Assembly (NCBI GenBank): GCA_951213105.1
Contig: OX578146.1
Coordinates: forward strand, 57,624,569-57,688,568
Direction of reading: 5' to 3'
DNA: 64,000 nucleotides
Source: Amaurobius ferox
Taxonomy: Eukaryota > Arthropoda > Arachnida > Araneae > Amaurobiidae
Shown here: positions 32,440 to 44,559 of the stretch, in pieces
Numbering within the stretch: the first letter of the stretch is position 1
Layout of the letters: each line of letters opens with the position of its first letter
The notes under the pieces: model-generated
The model's database searches: none
Seen by the model: the letters and a program-made list of their open reading frames with translations, nothing else
What the model was told of the DNA's origin: nothing
Translations under genes and position numbers: made by a program

Positions 32440-32500
32440 GACCAACACCCTCTATATTCAAGGCCTACACACCCACCAGTAATGGCCGACACCGTAGTCC
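32440..32500 (+). mobile_element. 3' fragment of SINE family C
   Basis: CCAACACCCTCTATATTCAAGG resembles the tail of the tRNA-SINE at 34.2-34.5 kb (GCCAACACCCTCTATATC followed by CAGG on its own strand). Nothing of the tRNA head is present. Confidence 0.5.
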
Positions 32501-34189
32501 AACGCAATACGAGTTTACACTGAAATTGTTTTTGGGCAAATTTATTTTCTTTTTTAATTTAAATGTTCCAGCAGGATGAGGATTTTTTTTTCTTTAAAAT
32601 AAATCTGCTTTAATTTAAATCAGAATTTGTTGACATAAATCAGATTCTTTCTTTCCTTTTTTTTGTGTGCGATTTGGAATGAAAGAAGCAGCTCAGTATC
32701 TTTTTGTTTCTTTGAGATTTTCCGAATTTCTATAAAAGAATTGAGTAGAAGGGAAGTTCACAGGCGCCAAAGTGCCTGTGATTTGCAGAGATAAGAGTTT
32801 TGCCTACATTAAAAATTCATCATGCCTACATTAAAATTCATTTCCCACTATGGGTTTATTTTTTCATTCCAAGTCACATATAATCTTAATAACACTTTAT
32901 AATTTAATAAGTTACACTAAAAATATTTATAACTTTATATTATATAGAATATTAACTACTGCTATTACCTACTTCTATCTTATAAAGATAAGGGATGAAA
33001 TATGCTCAGCAATAAAATCTTCGTGAAAACAAGCTTTAAAAAATATAGTTATATTTTATTTTGTTGCAATACCATTAGGCTTTACATATATAAAAAATTC
33101 GAAAAAGTTTTTTTTTTTAAGGACAGCACTATTACTGCACATGTTTGAAAGATAGGCTATCACTTTTTTAATGTTGCAAGTTTACGTTTCTTATTTTCTG
33201 GTTTTTTCACATCATTTCTCTCTTTGCAATTAAAAAAAATCCTATGGGAAATTAAGAGCTTCGAACATAACAGAATCAGGGGTACCACAGAATCATAACA
33301 GAATCGGGTAAGTTAATACTACTTTATTTCTAAATAGTTAAACAATATCTCATGACTAATCATTGTTTCGAGATGTTTCACTGTATAATAATACTCCTTA
33401 TAATTATATTAAATAATCAAATATAATTTTTTGAACACTTAGAAATGAAAACTATCTAGGCACCAGCCAGAAATCGAATCCGGATCATTATCATGCTATA
33501 TTAAATCAAATATAGGTTCATAAACTTTAATATAATTTCATAAGTTCCTAAACTCATATTCATAAACTAATATAATTTCCCAAACTCATATACATAAATT
33601 AAACCTTTAAGTACATAAATTCAAATAGAATTTATTAAGTTTAACGACATAATTTTATTTTTTCAAATTACAATATCTTTACTTCCCTTGTACATTGAAA
33701 CACATGGGAGGAACCTAATTATATATATGTTCTAGGTTAGCATATTTAAAATCCTGCATACGCTTATACATTTTTTATCAATGTGTACATAAGTATTTAA
33801 AAAGAACAGTACTTACCCTAGAATGTTTCGTAACTTAGAATCCATCTCTTCTAAGGAAAAAAATCCATTTTTTTCTTACTTCAGGATCTTTGGGGAAATT
33901 GAAAACTGCAAACGTGGGACGTTATTGTAGTTCCCACGACAACCAACTGTCGAACAACTATACGGCATTACACAATTAAATCTTCGAAAAAATGGTTAAA
34001 AAAATAGCTGTAATTAACAGCTCAAATAAAATCTAAACAAAGAAACTTTAAAACGAATTCAATACTCGATCACACTCAGATTTCAGAAATAGTAGGTAAA
34101 CGCAATGAAGAAGTGGAATGGGGACGTCTGGCTAGACTACACGACGCTATCCATGCGTTATCAGTTCTTCTGGAATTGCCCTTGGACTA
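32501..34189. other. No gene recognised (1.7 kb)
   Basis: AT-rich. Contains a small hairpin (CACAGGC...GCCTGTG at 32760-32782) and a 23-bp tandem duplication of TGCCTACATTAAAATTCAT at 32800-32843. Neither belongs to a gene I can recognise. Confidence 0.5.
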
Positions 34190-34545
34190 CGAAGTCGTCC
34201 ATCTTGCCACTTCCGGTTCTCGCTGTGGGGGCCTGTAGATATAGAGGGTGTTGGCTTGACACCAATCTAGATGGCTTTGTCTCTGTTGAGGGTTCAGTGG
34301 TTCGTTACAAATTCCCCCGTGGTGATGCGACACCTACGCACCATGTCAACAAGATCTCCCAGGGTATCCCATGGGGAAGGGGACAAGATTTGCAGCTTCA
34401 CTTTTATAGAGGCTCCCCGAAGAGTGGAAGTCTGACTTGGCCTCCATATGACAACATCCATGCCCGCTGGCGGGATTCGAACCCGCAACCCAGCGATCAG
34501 ACGGAAACGCATGCCCCTGACAGCTTGTCCACCAGATCGGCGGGT
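34190..34545 (-). mobile_element. tRNA-derived SINE, family C
   Basis: On the minus strand the head reads CCGATCTGGTGGACAAGCTG (A-box region) and, about 40 bp later, GCGGGTTCGAATCCCGCC, a perfect Pol III B box (34460-34477). A long non-tRNA body follows, ending in GCCAACACCCTCTATATC. Because the tRNA part continues into a body without a T-run, it is a SINE, not a tRNA gene. The plus-strand 158-codon frame across it is incidental. Confidence 0.88.
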
Positions 34546-34559
34546 TCAGTGGTATTAAC

Positions 34560-34830
34560 CTTAATAGATTCCAGCACCTAATTTCACCTTCTGAAGTCGT
34601 CTCCGAATTGTATCCCTTGATACAGGATGCATGGAGAATGGTATATGCCTTTGAATGGCTGATAGAAACGCCATTGATGTTGACATGACTCCTCCCCCAG
34701 CTGCACGATCTTTTTTAACAGTTATCTGTCTAGGGCATCCTAAACCTCTGCGAAGGTTAGATGTGCCTTTTCTGATCCTGGTCCACTGTGGCCAGCACCG
34801 GCCTTCCTTTAGACCTATGATGCAACTTCT
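34560..34830 (-). pseudogene. Tc1-like transposase N-terminal relic
   Basis: Minus-strand frames give GLGCPRQITVKKDRA, then LSAIQRHI, then HPVSRDTIRRRLQKVKLGAG. This matches the second helix-turn-helix pattern of Tc1-family transposases (GRPR-TT-x-E-DRA ... IQR ... VSRDTIRRRL-x-E-x-GL). No catalytic part was found. The SINE adjoins it on the downstream side. Confidence 0.5.
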
Positions 34831-34904
34831 CTATATATCAAATTTATATATCAATTCTCTATATATCAAAAGCATCTTTTTATACAACTTGCAGCATTGA
34901 AGCA

Positions 34905-35816
34905 GAAAACCCAGGTCCAACTGCTTGTAGTGAGAACACTAGTCATTTTAAATGATGCACGATGCGTTGTTCTTATGCACATTGCAGGTGCCCTATCACA
35001 CCATTTGCACTGACAGTTTGATCATTTGCATAACTCTTAATGCGATATTTGTATGCCGAGTTTCATCCCTGTAGCTCAAATTTTTATGTCTGCACATGTT
35101 TTTAAGCAACAGGTGCATAAAGAAACTTTAAAAGAAATTTTTGGTCCAAAAACGAAGACGAAGTCTAACAATACATATAATTTAAGAGGTATAGAGTCGA
35201 AAAATGATTCTGGTTGAACAGACATGACATCAAGTTCTTCAAGCCTGATATACAAAAATGGAAATGATTTTTTTTTCTAAATAGTACAAAGAATTCATAT
35301 GGTTTTCATAAGATGGACAAAGCAAATGAGTATTTTGCAAATACCTGATTGCCAATCACGTATTCGTTTGCTAACACATACTCATTTACTAAAAGTTTAG
35401 TGTTTTATAAAAAATATCCCTTTTTTTTAAAGTATCAAATTACAAAATATCAGTGTTTTTTTGTTTGTTTTCTTGTAAAGGAAAAATTTGACAGTTTCCA
35501 ATAACTGAATCAGCACATAGAAACTGTTAAATCGAATTTAAATTATCTTAAAGGGTATTTTTATTCCCTGGAGAAAACATTTCATGCGAACACTGCTGCT
35601 AAGAAATCTTGGAGTAATCTTATTACTTGATCACTTTTGGATGTTTTTTTTTTCGTTTTTATGATTCAAGTTAATGAGTAACAAAATCTCTAATATGAAA
35701 AAGTCTAAATACATACTTTGCCGATTAACAAATCACAAATGTAATTATTTAAATGTTCATTTTGTAAAAAAAATTGTGTTCCTCTTCATAAAATCACACC
35801 ATTAAAAATACATCAT
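34905..35816. other. No gene recognised
   Basis: AT-rich, stop-dense. A weak duplicated ACGTATTCGTTTGCTAACACATA / ACTCATTTACTAA pair near 35355-35392. Nothing else. Confidence 0.5.
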
Positions 35817-35820
35817 TTAA

Positions 35821-36383
35821 CACTTTAAGCACCCCGTCAGTCATCAGTAACTGACAATATATAATTTAATAACTTATATTCTTAATTAAAAATTAAATAA
35901 CTTGAAGATATTATAAAATGATGTATCTAAACATTACTTCTGAAAAATTATTTCAATGGGTATTGTTGAAACACTGGTTACACATAAATGGTTGTCCTAT
36001 GCGGGTTTAACAGAATGTTGTTACTTGCTTCATGAACTTTTTGGCAATATTTCTTCCGAATAGTGATGCATTGTCTTCGCAGCATTTTCTACAATATCTT
36101 CGAATTTTTTATACTCTTCCAGATTTTTGTTGTAGTTTGTGACGAGATATTTGATGTGTATTTACAATATTGCTCCGTGGAATTTCTTCAACTCAACATT
36201 ATGAAAGATAGACGGCTACTTACTTTCAAAATTCTGTGATACTGATATTTTTTTCGGTTATATTTTTATATAAAATGTGAACATTTCGAAATTATGAGGT
36301 ATATTTAGTAGGAACTCAAAGACTAGCCAGCATATCGCGGCTTGAACGAAAAGGAAAACAAAGTAGGTTCGGCACTTAACGTG
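35821..36383. mobile_element. Short piggyBac-type element (563 bp) between TTAA sites
   Basis: TTAA at 35817-35820 is followed by CACTTTAAGCACC. The reverse complement of the right end is CACGTTAAGTGCC, followed outward by TTAA at 36384-36387. TTAA duplication with short C-starting inverted repeats is characteristic of piggyBac. The interior has no recognisable transposase, so the element is non-autonomous. Confidence 0.75.
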
Positions 36384-36633
36384 TTAAGTAAAGAGTACTT
36401 CATCTTTTCATATTCCATTTTAAACAATTTGTCATTCACCATGAATCTGCTTTCGTACTTTTTTTTTTATAAAAGATAGATAAATATTGACTGGCAAGAA
36501 TCATAAACAGCGTGCTTGCTGCCCTAAAAACTGCTTAAAAACATCTTATTTCGATTTTTAAGGATCTTAAAACTAATGCATTAAATTTGTACTAAATTTC
36601 CTAATTTTCTTACAGATATCATAGTCTAAAAAA

Positions 36634-37441
36634 TCTGATGTTGTCAACACATGACTTTCCTTATATAATGCAATGAATTTACTACTTTTACAGTAAAAAA
36701 ATAGGTTTCTCTTATAGTAGATTCTTTCCAAGATATTGAATTTTCCACAATAAGTCGTCACTTTCATTGATGTAGCGTCATTTTTACCCATTTGGCGACA
36801 TTTTCATTAATTTGGCAACATTTCAAAAAGTCGCCGAGTTGGCGACATTCCGCCAAATTTGTCGCCAAAATCTCGCCAAGCGTTATGGATAGAGAAATAT
36901 TTATTCTTATAGCAGATAAATAACTATTGGCGTTCAAATACAAAAGTATTACTCAAAGTATCTTTTCCCATGAATGGAACAAGCTAGATCCACGAGAATG
37001 ATGCCACCGAATTTATCGCATGATATTACATATGAAAAGTGAACATATTTCTCAACACTTAATAGTTTTTTTTTTAATTTATGGGATTTTTTGATAAATT
37101 TATTTGAAAAATGTACAATATCTCGAGAACGGTTCATTCTAGCGTTCTAAAGTTTATGTCAATCGTTTTCTAAGGATAAATTACATACGAAATGTCTATT
37201 TGCGTAACTTTATTAAGGGTTTTGATTTTTTGATGATTTTTTCAAAATTTCACTCGAAAATTTAGGGGGGGTTCTGAACATTCGATTACGTTTAAAAACA
37301 ATAAGACAATTCTATTAAAAACAATTCAATTACGTTTAAAAATAGTATTTACGAATTGTGATTTTTGTACCAAATTTCATTCGAATCGCTCCATTTATTC
37401 GTGAGATATCGTCTCCACAGACTCACTGACGCACACACATA

Positions 37442-37526
<85 letters not shown>

Positions 37527-37670
37527 GCAGACAGACAGACAGACATCACCTCAAAAATGTTTGATTCCTGATCAGGGATGCTTGAAACGTGCTCTCCCGT
37601 CGAAATCTCGAATTCGAATTTTCGACCCCGTCACAATACTTTCCTTATACATTCTGTATATAAGGAAAAT
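36634..37670 (+). mobile_element. Family H, subfamily 1, full-length copy with long (CA)n
   Basis: Left end TCTGATGTTGTCAACACATG (hairpin slightly changed), then ACTTTCCTTATATAATG, the TTGGCGA block (36790-36890), CTCGAGAACGG, the expanded (CA)n tract, GACATCACCTC, the TTCGAATTC-type palindrome and the terminal palindrome ending TATATAAGGAAAA. It is longer than its relatives only because of the microsatellite. Confidence 0.92.
37446..37522. repeat. (CA)n microsatellite inside a family H copy
   Basis: About 38 perfect CA repeats followed by (CAGA)n. Other H copies have the same tract at the same place but shorter, so it expanded after insertion. Confidence 0.97.
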
Positions 37671-37857
37671 AAAAATGCAATAAAAGTAGGAAAATTTTTC
37701 TCTTAAATCCATGAATGACGATGTGATTGTAAATCCCAGCATTTCCCCCATCACTATATGGAAAAAGGATCAAGGTATTTCATATATTCCGGTTCCTGTC
37801 TCTTCCGCTGTCCTAGTGAAAATCAAACCGTTATTCCTTGAATCTAACAATAAAAAA

Positions 37858-38785
37858 TTTGATGTGGGCAACACATGACTTTCCTTATATAACGTAATGA
37901 ATTTACCACTTTTACAGTAAAATAAATAGGTTTTTCTTATAGTAGATACTAATATTCTTTCCAAGATATTGAATTTTCGACAATTAGTCGTCATTTCATT
38001 GATTTGGCGTCATTTTTATCCATTTGGCGAGATTTTCGTCAATTTGTCAACATTTCAAAAAGTCGCCAAGTTGGCGACATTCCGCCAAAATCTCGCCAAG
38101 CATAATGGACAAAGAAATAAGTTATTCTTACAGCAGATAAATGAATATTGGCGTTCAAATACAAAAGTATTACTCAAAGTATCTTTTTTCATGAATGGAA
38201 CGAGCTAGATCCACGAGAATGATGTCATCCAATATATCACATGGTATTACTGAAAAGTGAACATGTCTCTCAAGAGGAAATATTTTTTTTTTTATTTTAT
38301 ATGACTTTCTGATAATTTTTTTGAAAAATGTGCAATATCTCGAGAACGGTTCATGTTAGCGTTCTAAAATTTATGTCAATCGTTTTCTAATGAAAAATTA
38401 CATAAGAAATGTCTATATGCGTAACTTTTTTAGTGGTTTTGATTTTTTGACTATTTTTTCCAAATTTCATTTGAAAATTTAGGGGTGTTCTTAACATTCG
38501 ATTGTGTATAAAAACAATAGGCTTCCAGAGTTTACGGATTGTGATTTTTGTACCTAATTTGGATCGAATCGGTCCATTCGTTTGTTTGTTATCGTCTTCA
38601 CAGACTCTCTCACACACACACACACACACATACTTTCACACACACACACACACACACACAGACATCACTTCAAAAATGTTTGATTCGTGATCAGGGATGC
38701 TTGAAACGTGCTCGTCGAAAACTCGATTTCGAATTTTCGACTCCGTCACAATACTTTCCTTATACATTATGTATATAAGGAAAGT
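37858..38785 (+). mobile_element. Family H, subfamily 1, full-length copy (928 bp)
   Basis: Starts TTTGATGTGGGCAACACATG and ends TATATAAGGAAAGT, with all internal landmarks in order. Its 3' end abuts the next copy directly. Confidence 0.93.
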
Positions 38786-39371
38786 AATAGGATTTTCTTA
38801 TAGAAGATACTAATATTCGCCAAGTTGGCGACATTCCGCCAAATTCGTCGCCAAAATCTCGCCAAGCGTTATGCACTAAGAAAAAAGTTATTCTTACAGC
38901 AGATAAATGACTATTGGCGTTCTAATACAGAAGTATTATTCAAAGTATATTTTTTCATGAATGGAACGAGCTAGATCCACGAGAATAATGTCACTCAATT
39001 TATCGCATGGTATTACATATGAAAAGTGAACATGTTTCTCAATAGGAATTTTTTTTTTTATGTGACTTTTCCATAATTTTTTTGAAAAATGTACAATATC
39101 TCGAGAACGGTTCATATTAGCGTTCTAAAATTTATGCCAATCGTTTTCTAATGAAAAATTACATAAGAAATGTCTATTTGCGTAACTTTATTAGCGGTTT
39201 TGATTTTTTAACCATTTTTTCAACATTTCATTCGAAAATTTAGGGGGGTTCTGAACATTCGATCACGTATAAAAACAATAGGCTTCCAGTGTTTACGGAT
39301 TGTGATTTTTGTACCAAATTTTGTTCGAATCGGTCCATTCGTTCGTCAGTTATCGTCTCCACAGACTCACT

Positions 39372-39408
<37 letters not shown>

Positions 39409-39574
39409 TCACACAGACACACACATTTGACAGACACACACAGACACACACACTTCAAAAATGTTTGATTCGTGATCAGGGATGCTTGAAACGTGCTCTC
39501 CCGTCGAAAACTCGAATTCGAATTTTCGACCCCGTCACAATACTTTCCTTATACATTATGTATATAAGGAAAGT
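38786..39574 (+). mobile_element. Family H, subfamily 1, copy joined head-to-tail, 5'-truncated
   Basis: Continues from the 3' end of the preceding copy with AATAGGATTTTCTTATAG, which is an internal position about 70 bp into the element. A further part of the TTGGCGA block is missing; the remainder is intact to the 3' palindrome. Confidence 0.92.
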
Positions 39575-39758
39575 AATTACTTCACCATCCATAATCAAGG
39601 TGTACCTGAAAATAGCAGGACCTTTCTGTGTAGCATTTATTTCATTTTACTGTATAATTATATCCATAACTGCCTAATCATCCAATCAGAAAAATGTTAT
39701 TTCATTTTTATGATTCCTTTGTAAAACTCTCTATTCTTATTAAAAGCTCATACTTTTT

Positions 39759-39883
39759 ACTTTCCTTATATACATAATGTATAAGGAAAGTATTGTGACG
39801 GGGTCGAAAATTCGAATTCGAGTTTTCGACGGGAGAGCATGTTTCAAGCATCCCTGATCACGAATCAAACATTTTTGAAGTGA

Positions 39884-39914
<31 letters not shown>

Positions 39915-40672
39915 CAGTGGGCCTATGGAGACGATAACTGACGAACGAATGGACCGATTCGAACCAAATTTGGTACAAATCACAATCCGTAAACACTGGA
40001 AGCCTGTTGTTTTTGTACGTAATCGAATGTTCAGAACCCCCCTAAATTTTCGAATGAAATTTTGAAAAAATCGTCAAAAAATCAAAACCGCTAATAAAGT
40101 TACGCAAATAGACATTTCTTATGTAATTTTTCATTAGAAAACGATTGGCATAAATTTTAGAACGCTAACATGAACCGTTCTCGAGATATTGTACATTTTT
40201 CAAAAAAATTATGAAAAAGTAACATAAAAAAAATTCCTATTGATAAACATGTTGACTTTTCATATGTAATACCATGCGATAAATTGAGTGATATCATTCT
40301 CGTGGATCTAGCTCGTACCATTCATGAAAAAATATACTTTAAAAAATACTTTTGTATTTGAACGCCAATAGTCATTTATCAGCTGTAAGAATAACTTTTT
40401 TCTTAGTGCATAACGCATGGCGAGATTTTGGCGACGAATTTGGGCGGAATGTCGCCAACTTGGCGACTTTTTTGAAATGTTGCCAAATTAATGAAAATCT
40501 CGCCAAGTGGATAAAAATGATGCTAAATCAATGAAAATGACGACTAATTGTCGAAAATTCAATATCTTGGAAAGAATATTAGTATCTACTATAAGAAAAA
40601 CCTAATTTTTTACTGTAAAAGTAGTAAATTCATTACATTATATAAGGAAAGTCATGTGTTGCCCACATCAGA
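39759..40672 (-). mobile_element. Family H, subfamily 1, full-length copy (914 bp)
   Basis: Reference copy for this annotation. 3' palindrome at 39759-39791, near-perfect 28-bp palindrome centred on TTCGAATTCGA at 39803-39830, (TG)n at 39888-39914, CTCGAGATATTG at about 40183, TTGGCGA block at 40415-40520, subterminal TATATAAGGAAAGT at 40639-40652, and the hairpin ATGTGTTGCCCACAT near the right end. Confidence 0.94.
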
Positions 40673-41055
40673 ATTTCTTACTTGTGTTTATTGACATAAA
40701 AGTTCACGTTGTCTGACAAATATTTTCAAATCATATAGATCCAGAATATGTTAGTTTTGCTCAAATTTAAAGAATTTTTTCATCGATGACGGGAGAAATT
40801 TTTTATAAGCATTCCTTGAGATATTTGAATGAAATGGCAATTATATTATCATGTATAATTTGATAAAACTTCATTTACATATTGTACATTCAATGCCAAC
40901 AGCATTGTGGTATGACTTCATTCATTTATCCCTGCATTTTACGTTTTATATAGAATGGATAATTAAATGGTTTTGTACTGAACTTTGTCAATTTTTCTAA
41001 TTGCCAAGTTGAATTTGCACGAAATATAAGTGAATTTAATACTTTGAACTATATT
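40673..41055. other. No gene recognised
   Basis: AT-rich spacer between two minus-oriented H copies. Confidence 0.5.
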
Positions 41056-42044
41056 ATTTTCCTTATATACATAATGTATAAGGAAAGTATTGTGACGGGG
41101 TTGAAAATTCGAATTTGAGTTTTCGACGGGAGAGCTCGTTTCAAGCATCCCTGATCACGAATCAAACATTTTTGAAGTGATGTCTGTGTGTGTGTGTGTG
41201 TGAAAGTATGTGTGTGTATGTATGTGTGTGTGTGTGAAAGTATGTGTGTGTGTGTGTGAAAGTATGTGTGTGTGTGTCAGTGAGTCTATGGAGACGGTAA
41301 CTGACGAACGAATGAACCGATTCGAACGAAATTTGGTGTAAAAATCACAATCTGTAAACACTGGAAGCCTATTGTTTCTATAAGCAATCGAATGTTCAGA
41401 ACCCCCCTAAATTTTCGAGTGAAATTTCGAAAAAATCGTCAAAAAATTAAAAACCGCTAATAAAGTTACGCAAATAGACATTTCTTATGAAATTTTTCAT
41501 TAGAAAACGATTGACATAAATTTTAGAACGCTAACATGAACCCTTCTCGAGATCTTGCACATTTTTCAAAAAATTATCAAAAAGTCATATAAAATAAAAA
41601 AAAAATATTTCCTATTGAGAAACATGTTCACTTTTCACATGTAATACCATGCGATAAATTTGTTGACATCATTCTCGTGGAACTTGCTCGATCCATTTAT
41701 GAAAAAGATACTTTGAGTAATACTTTTGTATTTGAACGCCAATAGTCATTTATCTGCTGTAAGAATAACTTAATTCTCCGTCCATAACGCTTGGCGAGAT
41801 TTTGGCGACGCATTTGGTGGAATTTCGCCAACTTGGCGACATTTTTAATTATTGCCAACTTAACAAACATCTCGCCAAATGGATAAAAATGACGCTAAAT
41901 CAATGAAAATGACGACTAATTGAAAAAAATTCAATATCTTGGAAAGAATATAATTATCTACTATAAGAATAATATTTTTTTTAACTGTAAAAGTAGTAAA
42001 TTCATTGCATTATATAAGGAAAGTCATGTGTTGCCCACATCAGA
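41056..42044 (-). mobile_element. Family H, subfamily 1, full-length copy (989 bp)
   Basis: Same order as the copy at 39759-40672. The (TG)n tract is split into four blocks by GAAAGTATG and similar interruptions, which form a small higher-order repeat. Confidence 0.93.
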
Positions 42045-42479
42045 TTTTTTACATGTTGTCATCAAGAAAAGTGTCAAATGTGAATACACAAATCAAAGCC
42101 CAAACTTTGCGCTTTGGATCTGTATATTATTATTGCTCTGTAAAACAGTAAAGTCATTGCATAATGGAAAGAAAGCCATGTGATGGCCACATCAGATTTG
42201 CTTTCCTTTATACTGTTTCTTTTATCGCCAAATGCAAATACATTTTATATGTATATAATTAAAAAGTAATATTTTTCCCTTTGCTCTTCCTATTCACATA
42301 GGAAATTTTGTTTTGTTTTTTGTTGACAGACATTTTCTACCTTTGTTGGAGTAATGGTTGTCATTGCTCCTTTGTTCTTTCGAAAAATATTTGTTTTTGA
42401 ACCTTAAACTTATTGATATGCTTACTTATTTATTACAGGCGATGTTATAAATGGAGTAGTACTACTTTACAGCTATATA
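42045..42479. other. No gene recognised
   Basis: AT-rich spacer. A second weak CATGTGATGGCCACATCAGAT motif at 42178-42198 resembles an isolated H 5' hairpin and may be the stub of another copy. Confidence 0.45.
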
Positions 42480-44005
42480 CAATGACTTCCAAAAGTTATC
42501 AGGCAATGCAAATTTTAATTTTTCGAAAGCGTATTTGAATTTGAGTGGCTGGGAAACACTGCGGATGTAGATGGATGGCAGTATACAAATATCGTATATT
42601 ACAGCCAATCACGTTAGACTGTCCGGATATATGTTAATTAGACAACTGAAGACGCCAGCATTCTGGAGGTTTGAGGAAGTGCATTAAAATACTGATGCAA
42701 AGAGTTTATAACATTTGTAGGATTAGTTTTGACGATATTCGTGTTTCTATGGCTGAAAGAAGAGGGATGATAGATAGTTAGCACTGTCGTGCTGTCGGAC
42801 GCATTGAAGCAGGACAGTCAATCAAAGATGTCGTTGTTTTCTTTGACGCTGATCAGTCGATAATTTTTCGATCATGGAAACAATTCCAAACAAGTCAAAC
42901 AGTTGTCTGAACACCTGTGTCCGGTCATCCAACGGTTATTACCCCGTCTGGTGATCGGTATATTGCTACGGCGGCCAAGCGAAATCAACTAGCGACCTCC
43001 ACAACTGTTACATCCATGGTTGCAGCGGCATTTGGTAAGACGATACCTGCCAGTATTGTGCACCGAAGGCACCACGTGAAGGGACTGTACGCCCGAGCAC
43101 CACGTTTTTGTGTTCAACTAACCATCCAACTCAGAGGAACAAGATTAAAATGGTGTCGTCAACATGTCAATTGGACTGTCTCAGATTGGTGCAACGTCCT
43201 GTTAATGGACGAGTCCAAATTTGCCCTGTAATCGGATGATAAGCATGTAAGGGTCTGGAGAGAACGAGGCTTACGCAATCAGGCCAAGAACACCATGGAA
43301 CATCACGCATTCAGAGGTGGCAGCTTCATGGTGTGGGCTGGAATTTCAATGAGATATCGCTCAGAGCTGCACATCTTTAAAAGCGGTTCTGTGACGGCTG
43401 CGCGGTATCGGGATGAAGTTCTAGTCCCCATTGTGATACTCTATACTATGGCTGTTGGTTCTGATTTCCTCTTTAAGGACGATAATGCCCGTCCCCATAG
43501 AGCTAACATCGTTGACGAATACCTGGAAAGTGAGGGCATTTCTCTCATGGAGTGGCCGGCGTATTCCTCCGACCTTAATGCCGTTGAAAACCTTTGGGAT
43601 ACCCATGGGCGTGCTGGCTCTGCACATTTACCTCCTCCAGCCAGTTGGAAACTAGCCAGTTAGCGTTAGAGAGTTGGAAACTGTCCTAGTTGAGGAATGG
43701 CCATTATTTGCATCTGCGATCGTTGATCACCTCATTGAAAGCATGAAGAATCCGGGGTGATCACATACCATATTAATGTAAATTTTGTTTGGTTTGTTTG
43801 CCTTAAAATATAATTTTGTTAATGACCCAAATGTGACGTCATCATATAACTTACGAAAAGTAAATGTTTTTTCATCTTTGTAGATAATTTTTGTTTTCTT
43901 TAATGCATAAACACATTTGCTACCTTCATGCACAATTCTGAGTTAATCTAAGCTTTGCCATTTTTATTGATTTTGCAGTCCATGCTTAACTTTTGGAAGC
44001 CAGTG
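42480..44005 (+). mobile_element. Second Tc1-like transposon, full length (1526 bp), decayed
   Basis: Terminal inverted repeats CAATGACTTCCAAAAGTTA (left) and CACTGGCTTCCAAAAGTTAA (reverse complement of the right end). TA precedes the left end; the right-hand TA has become CA. It differs from the 11.5-kb element in ends and protein. Confidence 0.9.
42749..43776 (+). pseudogene. Tc1-type transposase (DD34E), with three in-frame stops and a late frameshift
   Basis: One reading frame runs from ATG at 42749 to about 43610 with stops at 42779 (TAG), about 42907 (TGA) and 43229 (TAA). Landmarks are an N-terminal helix-turn-helix (CRAVGRIEAGQSIKDVVVFF), LLMDESKFAL with the first catalytic Asp, FKDDNARPHRA with the second, and WPAYSSDLNAVENLWD with the Glu. 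Thirty-four residues separate the second Asp and the Glu, the DD34E spacing of Tc1. After a frame change near 43610 the C-terminus resumes (LVEEWPLF..., VDHLIESMKN, GDHIPY) to TAA at 43774-43776. Span about 342 codons, normal for Tc1. It is better preserved than the 11.7-kb transposase but dead. Confidence 0.93.
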
Positions 44006-44215
44006 CATTTACTGCAGTTTAAGAATATTAAAGCAAATTTTAAAAATTAAAATAAAAAAATATATTTGTGCTGACCACTAAGATTTTCAAAGTTCATTTT
44101 CAATCTTTCTAAATTTTAATAGGAAACAGTTTTTCATCACCAAATGCTTTAAATGTTTCACTTTATTCTCGGAGCTTAATTCCAACTTACGTCATTTTCA
44201 AATCATTTAAAAATA

Positions 44216-44556
44216 CTGATATGGGCAGCACATAACTTTCCCTACAGACTCAACTACTTGTTTCTTCACTTCTTTCATAATCCACTGAATTGATTTTAAT
44301 TGCACAAAATGATTTTGCACAAAAGTTATTTGCAATTGTATACAGTTATATATATACAATTTTAATCTTTTTTTTCTAGAGACTTATCGTATTATAACAC
44401 ATCGCTAAATAATCAATCAACAAAAATCCTACAAACAGTTCTAGAAATAAATTGCATACATGCATTACACAGACAGATACATTGCATACATACATTACAC
44501 AGACGCACAGACGTCACGCTAAAGTGGATTATTACTTTCTTTACGCATATATAGTA
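44216..44556 (+). mobile_element. Family H, subfamily 2, internally deleted copy
   Basis: Starts ACTGATATGGGCAGCACATA then ACTTTCCCTACAGACTCAA, and ends with CACAGACGTCACGCTAAA followed by TTACTTTCTTTACGCATATA. The middle is missing compared with 62235-62993. Confidence 0.75.
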
Positions 44557-44559
44557 CAT

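Noticed and set aside
32760..32782. Hairpin CACAGGC...GCCTGTG as a histone-type 3' stem-loop
   Set aside because: Stem sequence and loop do not fit the histone stem-loop consensus, and no histone gene is near.
34460..34540. tRNA gene on the minus strand
   Set aside because: The boxes are good, but no acceptor stem closes and the transcript would continue into a SINE body without a T-run.
34105..34581. 158-codon plus-strand frame
   Set aside because: It runs antisense across a tRNA-SINE with a perfect B box; the frame is a by-product of lower AT content.
37365..37571. Open frame translating to long His-Thr repeats
   Set aside because: It is the translated (CA)n microsatellite inside a family H copy; the same happens at 38.5, 39.3, 20.0 and 41.2 kb.
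41176..41280. Regular TG blocks separated by GAAAGTATG, considered as a CRISPR-like array
   Set aside because: Units are simple-sequence DNA without spacers, in a eukaryotic transposon.
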